A stretch of DNA of 7,864 nucleotides from an uncultured Clostridia bacterium (GTDB lineage: Bacteria > Bacillota > Clostridia > Oscillospirales > Oscillospiraceae): contig CAMWSZ010000125.1 of NCBI GenBank assembly GCA_947177005.1, positions 1 through 7,864 on the forward strand, read 5' to 3'. The first letter of the stretch is position 1, and the number at the start of each line of letters is the position of its first letter. The notes below the pieces were generated by a model. That model was not told the DNA's origin and ran no database searches. It saw nothing but the letters and a program-made list of their open reading frames with translations. A program made the position numbers and the translations under genes. This document shows, in pieces, positions 1 to 6,820 of the stretch.

Positions 1-1
1 C

Positions 2-934
2 CAGGACCTGATGAACACCATGCAGCGGGCCATTCTGACCCTGTACTGCTACGACGACAAGGCCAATGATGCCGGCTTGGAAAACGTCCTGCGGCAAAGT
101 CTTCAGCTGCTGAGCAATATGCCGGTGCTGGCAATCTACGCCTATCAGGCGTGGCGGTACTACGAGGGGGAGAGCCTGTTCATCCATGTGCCCCGGCCGG
201 AACTGTCAACGGCGGAAAATTTCCTGTATATGCTGCGGGAGGACCGGAGCTATACCACGCTGGAGGCGCGTACCCTGGACGTGGCGCTGGTGCTGCACGC
301 GGACAACGGCGGCGGCAACAACTCCACCTTTACCAACCACGTCGTCACCTCCTCCGGTACGGACACCTATTCCGCTGTCGCGGCGTCAATGGCGTCGCTG
401 AAGGGCCCGCGCCACGGCGGTGCAAACAGCAAGGTCATGGCCATGATGGCAGATATCAAAGAGCATGTGGAGGACTGGTCCGACGAGGGCAGGCTGGGCG
501 ATTATCTGGTCAGAATGCTGGATAAAAAGGCGTTCGACGGCAGCGGCCTGATTTACGGCCTGGGACATGCGGTGTATACCCGCACCGACCCGCGCTGTGA
601 GGTGTTCCGGCAGTATGTGGAGGACCTCGCCGCGGAAAAGGGCCGCAATCAGGATCTGGAGCTGTACAAAAACGTGGAGCGCATCGGCAAGGAGCTGCTG
701 ATGAAGCGCCGCCATAAGGACGCGCTTTCCACAAATATCGACTTTTACAGCGGCCTTGTCTACGAAATGCTTGGCCTGCCAATGGAGCTGTATACGCCGC
801 TGTTTGCGGTGGCGAGAATCTCCGGCTGGAGCGCCCACCGCATGGAGGAGCTGTCCATAGGCGGAAAGCTGATCCGTCCCCGGTACGAGTGCGTCGAGGG
901 GCAGCGGGACTATATCCCAATGGAAGAGCGTTAA
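2..934 (+). CDS. Citrate synthase, C-terminal part (5' end off window)
   Basis: Cytoplasmic enzyme condensing oxaloacetate with acetyl-CoA to citrate; in anaerobes it usually feeds 2-oxoglutarate and glutamate synthesis. The frame is open from base 2, so the ATG at 11 is an internal Met and the N-terminal portion is missing. Numbering from that Met, the family signatures are all present in order: LHADNGGGNNSTF (95-107), GPRHGGAN with catalytic His135 (132-139), GLGHAVYT with His186 (183-190), NIDFYSG with catalytic Asp244 (242-248), ARISGWSAHR (268-277) and the C-terminal RPRY arginine (290-293). The spacing is that of the Clostridia-type enzyme (about 450 residues in full). One oddity is Asn99, where I expect His in the HA(D/E)H motif. 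The gene ends at a convergent terminator shared with the leftward operon. A 2-methylcitrate synthase cannot be ruled out from sequence alone; citrate synthase is the safer call. Confidence 0.93.
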   Translation, partial: QDLMNTMQRAILTLYCYDDKANDAGLENVLRQSLQLLSNMPVLAIYAYQAWRYYEGESLFIHVPRPELSTAENFLYMLREDRSYTTLEARTLDVALVLHADNGGGNNSTFTNHVVTSSGTDTYSAVAASMASLKGPRHGGANSKVMAMMADIKEHVEDWSDEGRLGDYLVRMLDKKAFDGSGLIYGLGHAVYTRTDPRCEVFRQYVEDLAAEKGRNQDLELYKNVERIGKELLMKRRHKDALSTNIDFYSGLVYEMLGLPMELYTPLFAVARISGWSAHRMEELSIGGKLIRPRYECVEGQRDYIPMEER

Positions 935-940
935 ACAAAA

Positions 941-972
941 AAACTTCCTGCCTCGTTTGAAGCAGGAAGTTT
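941..972. terminator. Convergent hairpin terminator
   Basis: A perfect 11-bp inverted repeat (941-951 with 962-972) encloses a 10-nt loop and sits between two convergent stop codons (934 and 993). On the minus strand the stem is followed by a long T tract, so it is a strong intrinsic terminator for the unknown leftward operon. On the plus strand the tail is only TTTGCTC, so termination of citrate synthase is probably weaker. Confidence 0.85.
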
Positions 973-992
973 GCTCATACCGCTGCAACAGG

Positions 993-2066
993 TCAGCATT
1001 CAAAAAAGTTGTAACCGCAATCCTCCAAAAGTTCGGCATAAAATGCCCTGGTCTCCGCCGCCGCTTCCCTGCGGTCTTCCTCATAATCATACTCACTGCG
1101 ATATACGAAGTCGTCAGGGTCCAGCCGCGTTTTTTGAGGAGAGCGGTCAAATTCGTAAAATACGATGCCGTCACTCTCACTCCAAATGAAATGACATCCG
1201 TTGCTTGGACTGTCAACCGTTTTTTCCAAAGCCTCCAGAGCGGTTTCCTGCATCTTCCGGACAGCACCCCGCAGCGTGAAATTGCCTCCGGTTTCTCTGG
1301 CAAACTCTGCAATAAACCCATATGTAAAAACAACCGGATTTCCTTCATATTTCATGTCAATTTCCAAGGTGTTGCAGTGGGAGCATTGAGCAGATCTTTC
1401 CCCGCCTTTGCCGTATACACAGTATTTGCAGCTTGCCAACGGACGTTTTGGGGAATCCTCTGTTTCCGTGATATCTGTAAGAATCACAACGGACTCTTCC
1501 GGCTCTTCTGGGTCTGTATTGAGCAGAAGCAGAAAATGGTAATCCTCTGTTTTGTAGCGGATGATTTCTTCTTTCCATGAACGGGCAGCTGAATTATCCG
1601 CCCAGAAAATGCGGCGGATTGCCTTGCAGATCCGCCGGTAAAACAGCCCGAAATCCCGGCGGAGATAAAAATTGATTGCCCGTGTGTTCAGTTCCGCGAA
1701 TCCCCCGAAACGCTGCGTGCTTTTCGAGTTCCACACAGTGGGCGGCTGATATCCTAAATCGCACATGGTTCGGATCAGTTCCAGATACAGTTCCTCACCG
1801 GGGAGTATTTTTTGAATCAGCTTCAGATACAGCGGGTAGGTGAACGTATACAGGATGCCATCCTCCTGACACTCATAAAAAACATCTGCTGTCCACAGGC
1901 GCTGATGAGCAAAGCTGTTGCGCAATACCGGGTCCGAAGGAATGCCTTCGTTCCGGCAGAAGGGACAGGCCGTATCGGACTCCTTCAGGATATTCCCACA
2001 TTCCCAGCAGAGTTTTCTCAGGTTTTTTCTATGTCTTGCCGTAATAGGTTTTCCATTATATACCAT
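993..2066 (-). CDS. Hypothetical protein with two zinc-ribbon-like CxxC pairs
   Basis: A 357-residue protein that I do not recognise. It has two cysteine knuckle pairs typical of structural zinc ribbons: C20/C23 with C34/C37 (CWEC, CPFC) and C213/C216 with C228/C231 (CKYC, CSHC). The N-terminus is basic, the stretch 185-205 is acidic, and the middle (about 60-180) is rich in aromatic residues with no membrane segment or signal peptide. Start choice: the frame stays open upstream to 2261, inside the preceding gene, but the ATG at 2066 has a GAGGTGA ribosome binding site that overlaps the upstream stop codon (2071-2077), so translation is probably coupled to that gene. It is the second gene of a two-gene operon ending at the 941-972 terminator. 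Zinc binding is inferred from cysteine spacing. No catalytic motif is visible, so no function is assigned. Confidence 0.8.
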   Translation of the reverse strand: MVYNGKPITARHRKNLRKLCWECGNILKESDTACPFCRNEGIPSDPVLRNSFAHQRLWTADVFYECQEDGILYTFTYPLYLKLIQKILPGEELYLELIRTMCDLGYQPPTVWNSKSTQRFGGFAELNTRAINFYLRRDFGLFYRRICKAIRRIFWADNSAARSWKEEIIRYKTEDYHFLLLLNTDPEEPEESVVILTDITETEDSPKRPLASCKYCVYGKGGERSAQCSHCNTLEIDMKYEGNPVVFTYGFIAEFARETGGNFTLRGAVRKMQETALEALEKTVDSPSNGCHFIWSESDGIVFYEFDRSPQKTRLDPDDFVYRSEYDYEEDRREAAAETRAFYAELLEDCGYNFFEC

Positions 2067-2070
2067 TCTA

Positions 2071-2715
2071 TCACCTCGTCTCTTCTGTTTCAGACGGCGG
2101 CTGCTGTGAAGAAGCAAAGACCTCTTCCCCGCCAATATCTGCTGTTTCTGCGCGGTCTGAGAAAACGGCGAAGTCCCTTGCATTGCGCAGGATTTGCTTG
2201 GCCGTTTCGTAAGACATTTCGGTAGAACGGTCACTTTCATAGAGCAGAAAGCCGCCCTCATTCAATGGATAGCGGCATGTTATGCGGGAATTGCCGCCGT
2301 CATACCCTGTTTCGCCCCATGCATACTCTGCGTCTATATGATTGACCTCAAAATAGCGGCGTTGGTCAACGCCCCAGTCCGCTTTCCGGACTTTCACGCA
2401 TTCGGGACTGCCGGAGGCTTGCAGGAGCAGTTCGCCGAGGGTTTTGGTTTCCGGCGGTTTCGCCAGTACCGCACCCCGCAGCAGCGCGATGATTTTTTCC
2501 TGAACATCGCACTTTTTCTCCAGCTCTGTTACCCGTTTATGTTCCTGGCTCAGATCGCTCCGGAGGCCGTCGATACGCTTTTGGCACTCCTTCAGTCTGG
2601 ACTCTATGTTGCTTAAACGGATCTCCTCTTCTGACTCTTCTTCCCATTGTGAATCTTCTGCGTCCTCCGGCTCTTCTTCCTCTTCATCGAATTCGTATTC
2701 TCCGGGATAAAACAT
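2071..2715 (-). CDS. Hypothetical acidic coiled-coil protein
   Basis: A 214-residue protein that I do not recognise. The N-terminus is strikingly acidic (residues 10-31 are mostly Glu and Asp). It is followed by a heptad-like, charged helix (about 32-80) that looks like a coiled coil and so suggests oligomerisation or partner binding. Residues 105-185 look like a compact globular domain rich in Trp, Tyr and Arg, and the tail (190-214) is Glu/Ser/Pro-rich and probably disordered. No signal peptide or membrane helix is visible. The ATG at 2715 is preceded at good spacing by a GGAGG site (about 2723-2727) and a predicted promoter. It is the first gene of the leftward operon, and its stop codon overlaps the ribosome binding site of the zinc-ribbon gene. 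The tight coupling suggests the two proteins act together, but that is inference only. Confidence 0.8.
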   Translation of the reverse strand: MFYPGEYEFDEEEEEPEDAEDSQWEEESEEEIRLSNIESRLKECQKRIDGLRSDLSQEHKRVTELEKKCDVQEKIIALLRGAVLAKPPETKTLGELLLQASGSPECVKVRKADWGVDQRRYFEVNHIDAEYAWGETGYDGGNSRITCRYPLNEGGFLLYESDRSTEMSYETAKQILRNARDFAVFSDRAETADIGGEEVFASSQQPPSETEETR

Positions 2716-2754
2716 AATAGAACCTCCTGTCCAAATGAACTTTCTATTCCTTTT

Positions 2755-2783
2755 ATGGTATCAGAAACTTCAGAAAATGGCAA
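2755..2783 (-). promoter_or_regulatory. Predicted promoter of the leftward two-gene operon
   Basis: On the minus strand, a TTGCCA -35 (2778-2783) and TACCAT -10 (2755-2760) are separated by 17 bp, with a TG extended -10 dinucleotide. The predicted start near 2748 leaves a leader of about 33 nt carrying the GGAGG site before the ATG at 2715. Confidence 0.6.
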
Positions 2784-2845
2784 GGAAAAGTTTTTATCTT
2801 CCTTTGGAAAATGGGATAAGATTACTCCTGCTCCGAAAAAAGCAC

Positions 2846-2874
2846 TTGTATTTTCCCGCAAAACCAAGTATACT
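2846..2874 (+). promoter_or_regulatory. Predicted promoter of the membrane/E2-like gene
   Basis: A TTGTAT -35 (2846-2851) and TATACT -10 (2869-2874) are separated by 17 bp. Transcription would be expected to start about 7 bases after the -10, at or next to the ATG at 2881. This implies a leaderless or nearly leaderless message, or translation from the in-frame ATG at 2899. Confidence 0.6.
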
Positions 2875-2880
2875 GTATTT

Positions 2881-4320
2881 ATGAACAAGAAATATTACAT
2901 GATACCAAAACTGAATGCGGCGGTTTTGCTCTCCGCCGGACTGATGCTGGGGTCCGCGCTGCTGCGGATGATCTACTATATGGGCGTCAACGAGGCGCGG
3001 GGAGAATTCTGGTGGCAGGCGGTGTTGCCGGTGACGGCCTGCGTTCTGTTCACAGCCTCGCTGCTGGCCGACGCCGGAGACCGTCCCCACCGTACCGCCG
3101 TTCCGGTAGTGCTGGGCTGTATCTTTTTCGCGGTAAAAGCGGCCGGGTTCTCCCCCGGACACCGCCTCTTCTGCTGGCTCCTCTATCTGCTCACCGCCGG
3201 ACTCTATTATGCCACCGTGCGGCACGGGCTGAACAAGTGGTTTTTCGGTGGGCTTGTCGGCTGTGCGCTGGCCTACCATGCCGTTGTGGAGGACGCCGTG
3301 CAGCACCGCTTCCTGGAGCTGTATACCACGCCCCGGGCAGTGTGGACGCCGGATTGGTGGTATTTTCTGGCCGAACTGACGGTGTTGATGACCATGACCG
3401 CCCTTCTGCTGGCCACGTTTTCCATGGAAAAACGGGAGAGGCAGGGCTGGACGCCGGTCTGGGGCGACCGGAACGACGGCCGGCGTCTGCGGACCGTAAA
3501 CCCGGTATGGCGGATCTCCCCCTATATCATGCTGACCCGGAACACCTCCTCCAATTTCCTCCGCGACAGTATGGAATGCACCGCCCTGGACGCCTATGTC
3601 CACCGCAAACGGCGTGAGGGCCTGCGTGGATTCGGTGCGCTGCATGTGGTACTGGCGGCGTATGCGCGGTGCGTGGCGCAGTACCCGGGCGTCAACCGTT
3701 TCATCTCCGGCCAGCGCGCCTACAGCCGTCAGGAAATCGAAATCGCCATGAACGTCAAGCCGGAGATGACCCTCGAGTCCGTGGATACCGTCATCAAGCT
3801 CTATCTCAGCCCTACCGATACTGCCGAGGATGTGTACCGGAAATTGCAGGAAAAAGTGGCGTCCATCAAGGCCGCGCCGGACAGTAACACCAGCTTCGAC
3901 GTCCTCACCCATGCCATGAACATGATCCCCGGCCCGGCGCTGCTGCTGGCCACGTGGTCGCTGCGGTTTCTGGACTATTTCGGCTGCCTGCCGCGTGCGC
4001 TGACAAAGCTCAGTCCGTTTCACGGCTCCCTGTACATCACCTCTATGGCGTCGCTGGGCATCCCGCCCATTTTTCACCACCTGTACGATTTTGGCAATGT
4101 GCCGGTGTTTGTCTCGCTGGGGAAAAAATACCGGGTCAAGGAACTGTCCAAAACCGGCGATGTAGTTGTAAAGCGATACATTGACTATACATTTGTCACG
4201 GACGAACGCATCTGCGACGGCTTCTATTTTGCGTCGGTACTGCGTTTCTTCCGGGGGATTTTACAAAATCCGGAATGCCTGGATACCCCGGCGGAGGCTG
4301 TGGTGCAGGATATACGGTAA
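2881..4320 (+). CDS. Membrane protein fused to an E2/CAT-like acyltransferase domain
   Basis: A 479-residue protein from the ATG at 2881. Residues 10-181 hold about six hydrophobic helices (roughly 10-36, 44-64, 73-90, 96-113, 120-140, 158-181). Residues about 205-479 resemble the catalytic domain of 2-oxo-acid dehydrogenase E2 acyltransferases: a folded core, then SLGIPPIFHHLYDFGN (391-406), a VSLGKK strand (411-416) and DERICDG (441-447) followed by a helix ending in the usual NPE. True E2 enzymes have DHRxxDG here, with His catalytic; this protein has Glu442 but keeps Asp446. From memory, stand-alone clostridial relatives also carry DER at this site, so it is probably a subfamily trait. 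There is no lipoyl or subunit-binding domain, so a dehydrogenase role is unlikely. It probably acts at the membrane, substrate unknown. The frame extends to an ATG at 2755, but the promoter at 2846-2874 argues for 2881. No clear ribosome binding site precedes 2881. Confidence 0.75.
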   Translation: MNKKYYMIPKLNAAVLLSAGLMLGSALLRMIYYMGVNEARGEFWWQAVLPVTACVLFTASLLADAGDRPHRTAVPVVLGCIFFAVKAAGFSPGHRLFCWLLYLLTAGLYYATVRHGLNKWFFGGLVGCALAYHAVVEDAVQHRFLELYTTPRAVWTPDWWYFLAELTVLMTMTALLLATFSMEKRERQGWTPVWGDRNDGRRLRTVNPVWRISPYIMLTRNTSSNFLRDSMECTALDAYVHRKRREGLRGFGALHVVLAAYARCVAQYPGVNRFISGQRAYSRQEIEIAMNVKPEMTLESVDTVIKLYLSPTDTAEDVYRKLQEKVASIKAAPDSNTSFDVLTHAMNMIPGPALLLATWSLRFLDYFGCLPRALTKLSPFHGSLYITSMASLGIPPIFHHLYDFGNVPVFVSLGKKYRVKELSKTGDVVVKRYIDYTFVTDERICDGFYFASVLRFFRGILQNPECLDTPAEAVVQDIR

Positions 4321-4346
4321 AAACAGCAAACAGCATCTTGGGTAAA

Positions 4347-4377
4347 AAGCGCCGGGAACGCACAGTTTCCGGCGCTT
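4347..4377 (+). terminator. Predicted terminator after the membrane/E2-like gene
   Basis: A 12-bp GC-rich stem (4347-4358 with 4366-4377, one G-U pair) has a 7-nt loop and is followed by GAAATTTTATG, a modest T stretch. It starts 27 nt after the stop codon at 4320 and separates this gene from the xpt promoter. The short T tract makes it less certain than the other terminators here. Confidence 0.6.
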
Positions 4378-4441
4378 GAAATTTTATGGGGACCGGCAGA
4401 GAATATTTTGTCAGAACCGGCATTTTTGTCCAAATCCACAC

Positions 4442-4470
4442 TTGCAAGCCGGGCCAAAACTTGGCATAAT
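4442..4470 (+). promoter_or_regulatory. Predicted promoter of xpt-guaA
   Basis: A TTGCAA -35 (4442-4447) and CATAAT -10 (4465-4470) are separated by 17 bp, with a TGG extended -10. The predicted start near 4477 gives a leader of about 46 nt. That is too short to hold a purine riboswitch plus expression platform, and no such fold or conserved riboswitch core is visible. Confidence 0.6.
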
Positions 4471-4522
4471 AGAAGCATCACGATTCAGAGCCGGAAAATC
4501 AAAAGAGAGGATGTGTAGTATT

Positions 4523-5098
4523 ATGCAGGAATTGCAGGAGCGGATTCGTAAGGAGGGCAAGGTGCTGCCCGGCAACATCATCAAGGTGGACGGCTTTCTC
4601 AACCACCGCGTCGATACGCACCTGATGTCGGACATCGCGGACGAGTTCGCCAAGTATTTCGATATAGGCAGCATCACAATGGTCCTTACCGCCGAAGCCA
4701 GCGGCATCGCGCTGGCTACCATCTGCGCGCAGAAGTACAATGTACCAATGGTGTTCGCCAAGAAGGCCAAGAGCGACAATATTGAGGGCGGCCTGTATCA
4801 GAGCGAGATCTATTCCTATACTTATAAGAAAAAAATAACCCAGATCCTGAGCAGGGAGTGGATGACCGCCAGCGACCGGGTCCTTATTGTGGACGATTTC
4901 ATGGCCAATGGCGAAGCGGTACGGGGCCTGTGCGACTTGGTCAGCCAGGCGGGCGCGGAATTGATTGGCATCGGCATTGCGGTAGAAAAGGGCTTCCAGG
5001 GCGGCGGCGACCGCTTGCGGAAAATGGGCCTGAATTACCACGCGCTGGCCGTGATCGAAAAGGCGGATGAAAACGGCATCGTATTCCGTGAGGACTGA
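4523..5098 (+). CDS. xpt: Xanthine phosphoribosyltransferase
   Basis: Purine salvage enzyme, 191 residues, that transfers phosphoribose from PRPP to xanthine to give XMP in the cytoplasm. The N-terminus (MQELQERIRKEGKVL, then KVDGFLNHRVD at 21-31) closely follows Bacillus subtilis Xpt (194 residues). The PRPP-binding motif VLIVDDFMANGEA is at 120-132. Start choice: the frame is open further upstream, with an ATG at 4511, but alignment to the family and the GAGAGG site (4505-4510) favour the ATG at 4523; 4511 lies directly against that site. The 12-nt spacing is slightly long. guaA follows after 31 nt with no terminator between, so the two are probably co-transcribed. No guanine riboswitch precedes it, unlike the B. 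subtilis xpt-pbuX operon. Confidence 0.95.
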   Translation: MQELQERIRKEGKVLPGNIIKVDGFLNHRVDTHLMSDIADEFAKYFDIGSITMVLTAEASGIALATICAQKYNVPMVFAKKAKSDNIEGGLYQSEIYSYTYKKKITQILSREWMTASDRVLIVDDFMANGEAVRGLCDLVSQAGAELIGIGIAVEKGFQGGGDRLRKMGLNYHALAVIEKADENGIVFRED

Positions 5099-5129
5099 TA
5101 CATCATCTTTTTTAAGAAAGGCTTGCAAT

Positions 5130-6671
5130 ATGAAACATCAAATGATAATAGTTCTGGATTTCGGGGGGCAGTATAACCAACTGATCGCCCGGCGCGTCCG
5201 GGAATGCGGTGTCTACTGTGAGGTCAAGCCCTATACCACCCCGCTGGAGGAGCTACGGACAATGGAGCCTATCGGCTTTATTTTTACTGGCGGACCAAAT
5301 TCGGTTTATCTGGAGGACGCGCCCCATGTAGACCCGGCGATTTTTGAGCTGGGCGTGCCGGTGCTGGGCATTTGCTACGGCTGTCAGCTGATCGCTCAGG
5401 CGTTGGGTGGCCGTGTGACCCCGGCGCAGGATGATACGGCTCGGGAATATGGAAAGACAGAGACGTTTTTCGATACCTCCTGCAAGCTGTTCAAGGGCCT
5501 GCCGGAGCGGGGCGTGAGCTGGATGAGCCATGGAGATTATATGGAAAAGGTGCCGGAGGGCTTTGCTTTGGCAGCGCATTCGAAAGCCTGTCCCAATGTG
5601 GCTATTGCGGATGAAAAACGGGGCTTTTACGGTGTGCAGTATCATCCGGAGGTCAACCATACGGAGAACGGCACGGCAATGATCCGGAACTTTTTGTATG
5701 AAGCCTGCGGCGCGTCGGGCGACTGGACCATGGGCGATTATAAACGCACGGCAGTGGCCGCAATTCGGGAAAAAGTTGGGGACGGCAGGGTATTGCTGGC
5801 CCTGTCCGGCGGCGTGGACAGCTCGGTGTGCGCCGCACTGCTGGCGGAAGCGGTGGGCGAACAGCTGACGTGCGTGTTCGTAGACCACGGGCTGATGCGG
5901 AAAAATGAGGGCGATGAGGTAGAAGCCGCCTTCAAGCCTTGGGCGATGCATTTTGTACGGGTGGATGCAGAGGCCAGATTTTTGGAGAAGCTGTCCGGCG
6001 TCACGGAGCCGGAACGGAAACGAAAAATCATCGGTGAGGAATTTATCCGGGTTTTTGAGGAGGAAGCTAAGAAAACCGGTACAGTGGACTTTCTGGCACA
6101 GGGGACTATTTACCCGGATGTGATTGAATCCGGCACTGGTGATGCGGCCGTTATTAAGAGCCATCACAATGTGGGCGGCCTGCCGGAATATGTGGATTTC
6201 AAGGAGATTGTGGAACCGCTGCGGCTGCTGTTCAAGGACGAGGTGCGGCAGCTGGGCCGGGAACTGGGCCTGCCGGAATATCTGGTTACACGTCAGCCCT
6301 TCCCAGGACCCGGACTGGCAATCCGTATGATTGGCAGCCTGACAAAGGAGAAGCTGGATACCCTGCGGGATGCCGACGCGATATACCGGGAAGAGATTGC
6401 AGCGGCAGGTTTGGAGCCGGAGATCGGACAGTATTTTGCTGTGCTGACCAATACCCGCAGTGTGGGCGTTATGGGCGACGGACGTTCATATGACTATACC
6501 TTGGCGCTGCGGGCCGTTACAACCACCGATTTTATGACCGCTGACTGGGCCCGTATCCCATATGAGGTACTGAACAAGGTCAGTACCAGAATTGTGAACG
6601 AAGTGCCAGGGATTAATCGTATTGTGTATGATATCACCTCCAAGCCCCCAGCAACAATTGAGTGGGAATAA
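5130..6671 (+). CDS. guaA: GMP synthase (glutamine-hydrolysing)
   Basis: Converts XMP to GMP using ATP and ammonia released from glutamine, the last step of guanine nucleotide synthesis. The 513 residues match the family length. The N-terminal class I glutamine amidotransferase domain (about 5-195) has the nucleophile Cys82 in GICYG and the His172/Glu174 pair in QYHPEVN. The ATP pyrophosphatase domain has the P-loop SGGVDSS (226-232). The C-terminal dimerisation domain carries RQPFPGPGLAIR (388-399) and the standard ending SKPPATIEWE. Start choice: the ATG at 5130 fits the family N-terminus and follows an AAAGG site (about 5117-5121). An in-frame ATG at 5067 would overlap xpt and add 21 residues atypical of the family. 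It uses the product of the upstream xpt. The 3' end is probably an integration site for the element that follows, but the reading frame is intact. Confidence 0.97.
   Translation: MKHQMIIVLDFGGQYNQLIARRVRECGVYCEVKPYTTPLEELRTMEPIGFIFTGGPNSVYLEDAPHVDPAIFELGVPVLGICYGCQLIAQALGGRVTPAQDDTAREYGKTETFFDTSCKLFKGLPERGVSWMSHGDYMEKVPEGFALAAHSKACPNVAIADEKRGFYGVQYHPEVNHTENGTAMIRNFLYEACGASGDWTMGDYKRTAVAAIREKVGDGRVLLALSGGVDSSVCAALLAEAVGEQLTCVFVDHGLMRKNEGDEVEAAFKPWAMHFVRVDAEARFLEKLSGVTEPERKRKIIGEEFIRVFEEEAKKTGTVDFLAQGTIYPDVIESGTGDAAVIKSHHNVGGLPEYVDFKEIVEPLRLLFKDEVRQLGRELGLPEYLVTRQPFPGPGLAIRMIGSLTKEKLDTLRDADAIYREEIAAAGLEPEIGQYFAVLTNTRSVGVMGDGRSYDYTLALRAVTTTDFMTADWARIPYEVLNKVSTRIVNEVPGINRIVYDITSKPPATIEWE
6660..6670 (+). 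other. Putative attachment core at the guaA 3' end
   Basis: The sequence GAGTGGGAATA, inside the last 12 bases of guaA (codons Glu-Trp-Glu-stop), matches what I recall as the direct repeat flanking Tn5801-like elements and other guaA-integrating islands. Here a mobile module begins immediately downstream, so this would be one attachment end. The sequence is seen; the role is inference. No second copy occurs later in this window, so the far end would lie beyond base 7864. Confidence 0.5.
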
Positions 6672-6729
6672 ATAATTTTATTCAGAAAGCCTTGCAAATA
6701 CTGGAGTTTTTGGATTTAACCGTACCATT

Positions 6730-6748
6730 TGATAGCATAATGATAGCA
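6730..6748 (+). repeat. Paired 8-bp direct repeat TGATAGCA
   Basis: TGATAGCA occurs at 6730-6737 and 6741-6748, an 11-bp period close to one helical turn. It lies 60-80 bp inside the predicted element end. That position and phasing fit accessory (arm-type) integrase or excisionase binding sites, but the function is inference. Confidence 0.45.
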
Positions 6749-6820
6749 GACGCCTGATACCGCTTTACTTTGTTCACTTCTATGTGGCAGGTGGTTTGCA
6801 GGTAAAGGCCCTTATCCAAG

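Noticed and set aside
386..1348. Long leftward open frame of 320 codons
   Set aside because: It runs antisense through the conserved citrate synthase end, the terminator and the zinc-ribbon gene, with no recognisable domain; an open frame by chance in GC-rich sequence.
957..1580. Rightward open frame of 207 codons
   Set aside because: It begins inside the convergent terminator hairpin and lies antisense to the zinc-ribbon gene, which has a better start, ribosome binding site and cysteine motifs.
2067..2261. Longer start for the zinc-ribbon gene
   Set aside because: The extra 65 residues overlap the upstream gene in another frame and lack a ribosome binding site, while the ATG at 2066 has GAGGTGA at good spacing.
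2794..4080. Leftward open frame of 428 codons
   Set aside because: Antisense of the membrane/E2-like gene; its translation is rich in Gln, Arg, His and Gly as expected of a GC-rich shadow and has no domain features.
4378..4522. Purine riboswitch upstream of xpt
   Set aside because: I looked for it because of the B. subtilis precedent. The predicted leader is about 46 nt, and I could find no three-way junction with the conserved loop sequences.
5253..6167. Leftward open frame of 304 codons
   Set aside because: Entirely antisense to guaA, whose active-site motifs are unambiguous.
6672..6820. tRNA or small RNA as alternative integration target
   Set aside because: No cloverleaf, CCA-type end or TTCGA-containing arm is visible; the stretch holds only short repeats and the approach to the terminator.
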